Source: an uncultured Oscillospiraceae bacterium (lineage in GTDB: Bacteria > Bacillota > Clostridia > Oscillospirales > Ruminococcaceae). Taken from it: a stretch of DNA of 8,826 nucleotides. The translations under genes were made by a program, and so were the position numbers. A model generated the notes under the pieces. The model was not told where the DNA came from. It searched no databases and saw only the letters and a program-made list of their open reading frames with translations. Location of the stretch: assembly GCA_934463345.1 (NCBI GenBank), contig CAKSJL010000066.1, forward strand, positions 1 to 8,826, written 5' to 3'. Positions within the stretch are counted from its first letter, which is position 1, and every line of letters begins with the position of its first letter. Of the stretch, positions 6,718 to 8,826 are shown in pieces.

Positions 6718-7594
6718 CAGTATATCGCCTTTCTTTAAGGATGTTTAAAATTGTTGAAGCTATTATTTCTCCTGAACTTATCGGGGCAGTTTTACCGGGA
6801 AGTGAAAGAGCCCAGACAACTTTAAGACCAAGCAAACCGGCAGTATCAAAATCAACTCCACCTGGTTTTGATGCAAGATCTATAATAAGAGAATCATTTT
6901 TTACTTTTTCTAAAACTTTTTCATTAAGTATTACTGCCGGAACAGTATTAAAAATCAGATCAAAATCTGATACATTTTCTTTTAGAAGTGAAGTGTGCAG
7001 GCATCGGCAACCATTTATTTCTGCCCAGGCAAGGTCTGAGTACTTTCTGGCTGTAACAGTTACATCAGCTCCCATTGCAGTTAGAATTTTTATCAGTACC
7101 TTTGCAATTCTACCATACCCTGTTATCAGAATTTTCTGACCGAAAATAGTTGTTGCCATTTCTTCCATTGCAATCTGAACTGCGCCTTCTGCTGTAGGAA
7201 CGGCGTTGAGAACACTCAATTCTTCACGTTTAAAGTAATCAATAGCTTCAACGGAATGTTTTTCAAAAATGTTCATGGTTTTGTTATCGATTTTTCCTCC
7301 AAAAACTATGCCATTTTCTTTTAAAGCAGAAAAAAGGGCTGTTATCGGAATATTACTTTTACATAGGGGAGTATTAATAAATACTCCATTTTGCGATGCC
7401 GGAAGTGGGAGAACAATAATATCAGCTTTATCGGGCAATTCAAGTTTGCTGCTTACAGGAATGATGCCGTCTGGTAAGGAAATATTGCTATCAAATCCAG
7501 CCGCATAAACCTTGTATTTTTTTGCAAGTGACGCTGCCGTATAAACCTGACGAAGATCGCCGCCGACTATCAGAAAAGTAATATCATTTTTCAT
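6710..7594 (-). CDS. dpaA: Dipicolinate synthase subunit A (SpoVFA)
   Basis: This is the NAD(P)-binding dehydrogenase subunit of dipicolinate synthase, acting in the mother cell late in sporulation. Its 294 residues match the usual size (about 297). The N-terminus (FLIVGGDLRQVYTAASLAKK) is characteristic of the family. A Rossmann motif, ILITGYGRIAK, is at 155-165, and the C-terminal marks are IIDLASKPGGVDF (237-249) and LPGKTAPISSGEII (265-278). The start at 7594 has GAGGG six bases upstream (7601-7605). It forms a two-gene unit with dpaB. Many Clostridium cluster I species lack dpaAB and use an EtfA-type enzyme instead, so its presence points to another sporulating lineage. Expression is probably limited to late sporulation, given the sigma-K-like promoter. 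Confidence 0.95.
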   Translation of the reverse strand: MKNDITFLIVGGDLRQVYTAASLAKKYKVYAAGFDSNISLPDGIIPVSSKLELPDKADIIVLPLPASQNGVFINTPLCKSNIPITALFSALKENGIVFGGKIDNKTMNIFEKHSVEAIDYFKREELSVLNAVPTAEGAVQIAMEEMATTIFGQKILITGYGRIAKVLIKILTAMGADVTVTARKYSDLAWAEINGCRCLHTSLLKENVSDFDLIFNTVPAVILNEKVLEKVKNDSLIIDLASKPGGVDFDTAGLLGLKVVWALSLPGKTAPISSGEIIASTILNILKERRYTDD

Positions 7595-7628
7595 AACAAG
7601 CCCTCATTCTTTATAAAATTTTCTTTTA

Positions 7629-7656
7629 TATTATATGCAGTGGGATTGATATGTGT
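7629..7656 (-). promoter_or_regulatory. Candidate sigma-K promoter for dpaAB
   Basis: On the minus strand, CATATAATA (7629-7637) fits the -10 pattern CATAnnnTA, and an ACA (7654-7656) lies 16 bases upstream, matching the AC-type -35 of mother-cell sigma-K promoters. The start of transcription would be about 28 bases before the dpaA start codon. No sigma-A pair was seen in this gap. Sigma-K control is established for the Bacillus spoVF operon; for this sequence it is inference from the match. Confidence 0.6.
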
Positions 7657-7693
7657 TAAGGTATAGAATTTGTGTTTGTATTACATATAAAAA

Positions 7694-7731
7694 CACATAA
7701 GTACCCATCAAAAATGAGGGATACTTATGTG
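7694..7731 (-). terminator. Hairpin terminator after the sugar epimerase/reductase gene
   Basis: Arms at 7694-7710 and 7715-7731 pair at 15 of 17 positions around a four-base loop (CACATAAGTA against TACTTATGTG at the base). In the minus-strand RNA one of the two mismatches (7704/7721) becomes a G-U pair, and UUUUUAUAU follows, so termination fits the minus strand. It lies 15 bases past the gene's stop and would stop glycan-operon transcripts before the dpaAB promoter. Confidence 0.85.
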
Positions 7732-7746
7732 CCTTATACTTTTTTA

Positions 7747-8649
7747 TTACTTTAAGACTTTAAGCTCTGCAATAATTTCAGAAACTGCATCTTCAAAACT
7801 TTCTATTTCAGAAAATGAAAATTCGGATGTAAAACGTGAAGCATTAAACCAATCTTTTTTATATACTAACCCATCATTTTGTTTCAATCCAAAAACAATA
7901 TCATTTTTGTAGTTGCAAATTTTTGCAACCTCAAGAATATAGTCTTTAAGTATTTTTGGTTTATTACTTCCAAGATAATAAAAATTGGATTTAGTTTCTT
8001 TTTCAGCCAAAAGCCGAAAAGCAACAGCTAAATTTTTAACAGGTATTATATCATACCATTGATCACATTTTCCAAACTCTACATTGTAATTATTAATGAA
8101 TGAATTTATGGCATAAGGAATTAATTGGCCTTTATTCATGAACTTTCCTATTGGATGACAAAATTGACACCAAATGTATGACATATTATACCCTTTTGAC
8201 AATTGATATGTTATTTCATGTGTATGTTTTTTTGAGATAATATAAAAAGAATTCTTGTTAAAACTATGATCTGCAAGTAATTTATCAGAAATATTTTCAT
8301 AAACAGTTCCAGAATATATAATTTTTTTGCAATTAATAGCGTGTGCTACTTCCATTGCCATTATAGCAAGTAATTCATTATTAATTTGAACATTAGGTGA
8401 ACTCCTTAATACACCACATGCTCCTTCCCATAAAAGCTGAAACCAAACATCAACTTTTAGATTACAGATATTTGAAAATAGTTCTTGCTGGGAGCACACA
8501 ATAACATTTAGATGTGGATTGTTCATTAGTGATTCAAGTGGAGTAGATATTTTCCGACATATAGCTATTACGTTATGGTTATTGTCAAGAAATTCCTTTA
8601 TAAGATGATACCCAATAAAACCAGAAGCACCATTGATAAGAATATTCAT
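7747..8649 (-). CDS. NAD(P)-dependent sugar epimerase/reductase (extended SDR), surface-glycan pathway
   Basis: From the ATG at 8649 this is a 300-residue extended short-chain dehydrogenase. It has the cofactor motif NGASGFIG (6-13), a YSGTVYE segment (112-118) supplying the Ser/Thr, and the catalytic YxxxK as Y136/K140 in FYIISKK. In-frame TTG (8661) and GTG (8658) codons lie upstream, but GGTGA at 8655-8659 is the ribosome site for the 8649 ATG, so the shorter form is preferred. The upstream RmlC-type gene stops at 8651, one base before this start, which implies coupled translation. Together they suggest 3,5-epimerisation followed by 4-keto reduction of a nucleotide-activated deoxysugar for cell-surface polysaccharide. 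The exact substrate cannot be read from the sequence. Base composition is much more AT-rich than clpB, typical of exchanged glycan clusters. Confidence 0.82.
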   Translation of the reverse strand: MNILINGASGFIGYHLIKEFLDNNHNVIAICRKISTPLESLMNNPHLNVIVCSQQELFSNICNLKVDVWFQLLWEGACGVLRSSPNVQINNELLAIMAMEVAHAINCKKIIYSGTVYENISDKLLADHSFNKNSFYIISKKHTHEITYQLSKGYNMSYIWCQFCHPIGKFMNKGQLIPYAINSFINNYNVEFGKCDQWYDIIPVKNLAVAFRLLAEKETKSNFYYLGSNKPKILKDYILEVAKICNYKNDIVFGLKQNDGLVYKKDWFNASRFTSEFSFSEIESFEDAVSEIIAELKVLK

Positions 8650-8650
8650 T

Positions 8651-8826
8651 TCATTCACCAATTAGTTTATGATTTTTATCTTTTTCGGAAATAATCATAA
8701 GATCGTAATTAATACCCCAATCTATATTAAACGCTGGGTCATCAAATTTATAACATTTTTCACTTTCAGGAGCATAATTGCATGTAGAATAATATATTAC
8801 TTGACTGTTATCACTCAGTGTAAGAT
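8651..8826 (-). CDS. rfbC: dTDP-4-dehydrorhamnose 3,5-epimerase family protein (RmlC-type), C-terminal part
   Basis: Only the last 57 codons and the stop are in the window; the frame is open to the right edge. The residues match the end of the RmlC cupin family: VIYYSTCNYAPESEK, then FDDPAFNIDW (the usual DP..gIdW signature) and ISEKDKNHKL (the SEKD..pL ending). RmlC enzymes epimerise C3 and C5 of a 4-keto-6-deoxy sugar nucleotide, classically in dTDP-L-rhamnose synthesis. Relatives also act on other activated sugars, so the substrate is open. The family call is strong; the symbol is given on family grounds. The stop TGA is one base from the next gene's ATG, and the end of this gene carries that gene's ribosome site. 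Confidence 0.82.
   Translation of the reverse strand, partial: LTLSDNSQVIYYSTCNYAPESEKCYKFDDPAFNIDWGINYDLMIISEKDKNHKLIGE

Noticed and set aside
6741..7139. A 132-codon plus-strand open frame.
   Set aside because: It is the antisense shadow of dpaA, which is recognised with high confidence.
8649..8661. TTG at 8661 or GTG at 8658 as the start of the sugar epimerase/reductase.
   Set aside because: No ribosome site precedes them, and the GTG itself lies in the GGTGA site that serves the ATG at 8649.

Overview
The window looks like chromosome of a low-GC, spore-forming Bacillota, most likely class Clostridia in the Ruminococcus/Oscillospiraceae range (genus not provable from the sequence). Reasons: strong AAGGAGG-type ribosome sites, a textbook TTGACA-17-TATAAT promoter, AT-rich coding sequence, and a dipicolinate synthase pair (dpaA-dpaB), which is found only in endospore formers. 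No mobile element, CRISPR array, rRNA or tRNA was seen.

Layout. (1) 1-2485, minus strand: an SPFH-domain protein with three C-terminal zinc-ribbon units, followed by a protein with two N-terminal zinc ribbons and a probable C-terminal membrane segment that is cut by the window edge. The pair resembles the YdjI/YdjG part of the Bacillus subtilis pspA-ydjGHI envelope-stress operon. An RNA hairpin lies between the two genes. (2) 2486-2768: a divergent control region with an extended -10 promoter facing left, a consensus sigma-A promoter facing right, and two palindromes between them. (3) 2769-6047, plus strand: a ribbon-helix-helix protein of unknown function, then the ClpB disaggregase. They form a probable two-gene operon ending in a strong terminator. 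No CtsR or CIRCE site was seen upstream. (4) 6136-7594, minus strand: dpaB and dpaA, overlapping by 8 bases, behind a promoter resembling the mother-cell sigma-K consensus. (5) 7694-8826, minus strand: the end of a surface-glycan cluster. It holds the C-terminus of an RmlC-type sugar 3,5-epimerase and a coupled NAD(P)-dependent sugar epimerase/reductase, followed by a hairpin terminator. This part is clearly more AT-rich than clpB.

The genes fall into separate jobs: membrane organisation or envelope stress, protein disaggregation, spore dipicolinate synthesis and surface polysaccharide sugars. The most open question is the 283-base divergent region. The RHH protein is the obvious candidate to act there, possibly linking the SPFH/zinc-ribbon operon to clpB. 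That link is inference. The rest reads as ordinary chromosomal housekeeping and accessory genes, and no clearly new multi-gene system is proven.
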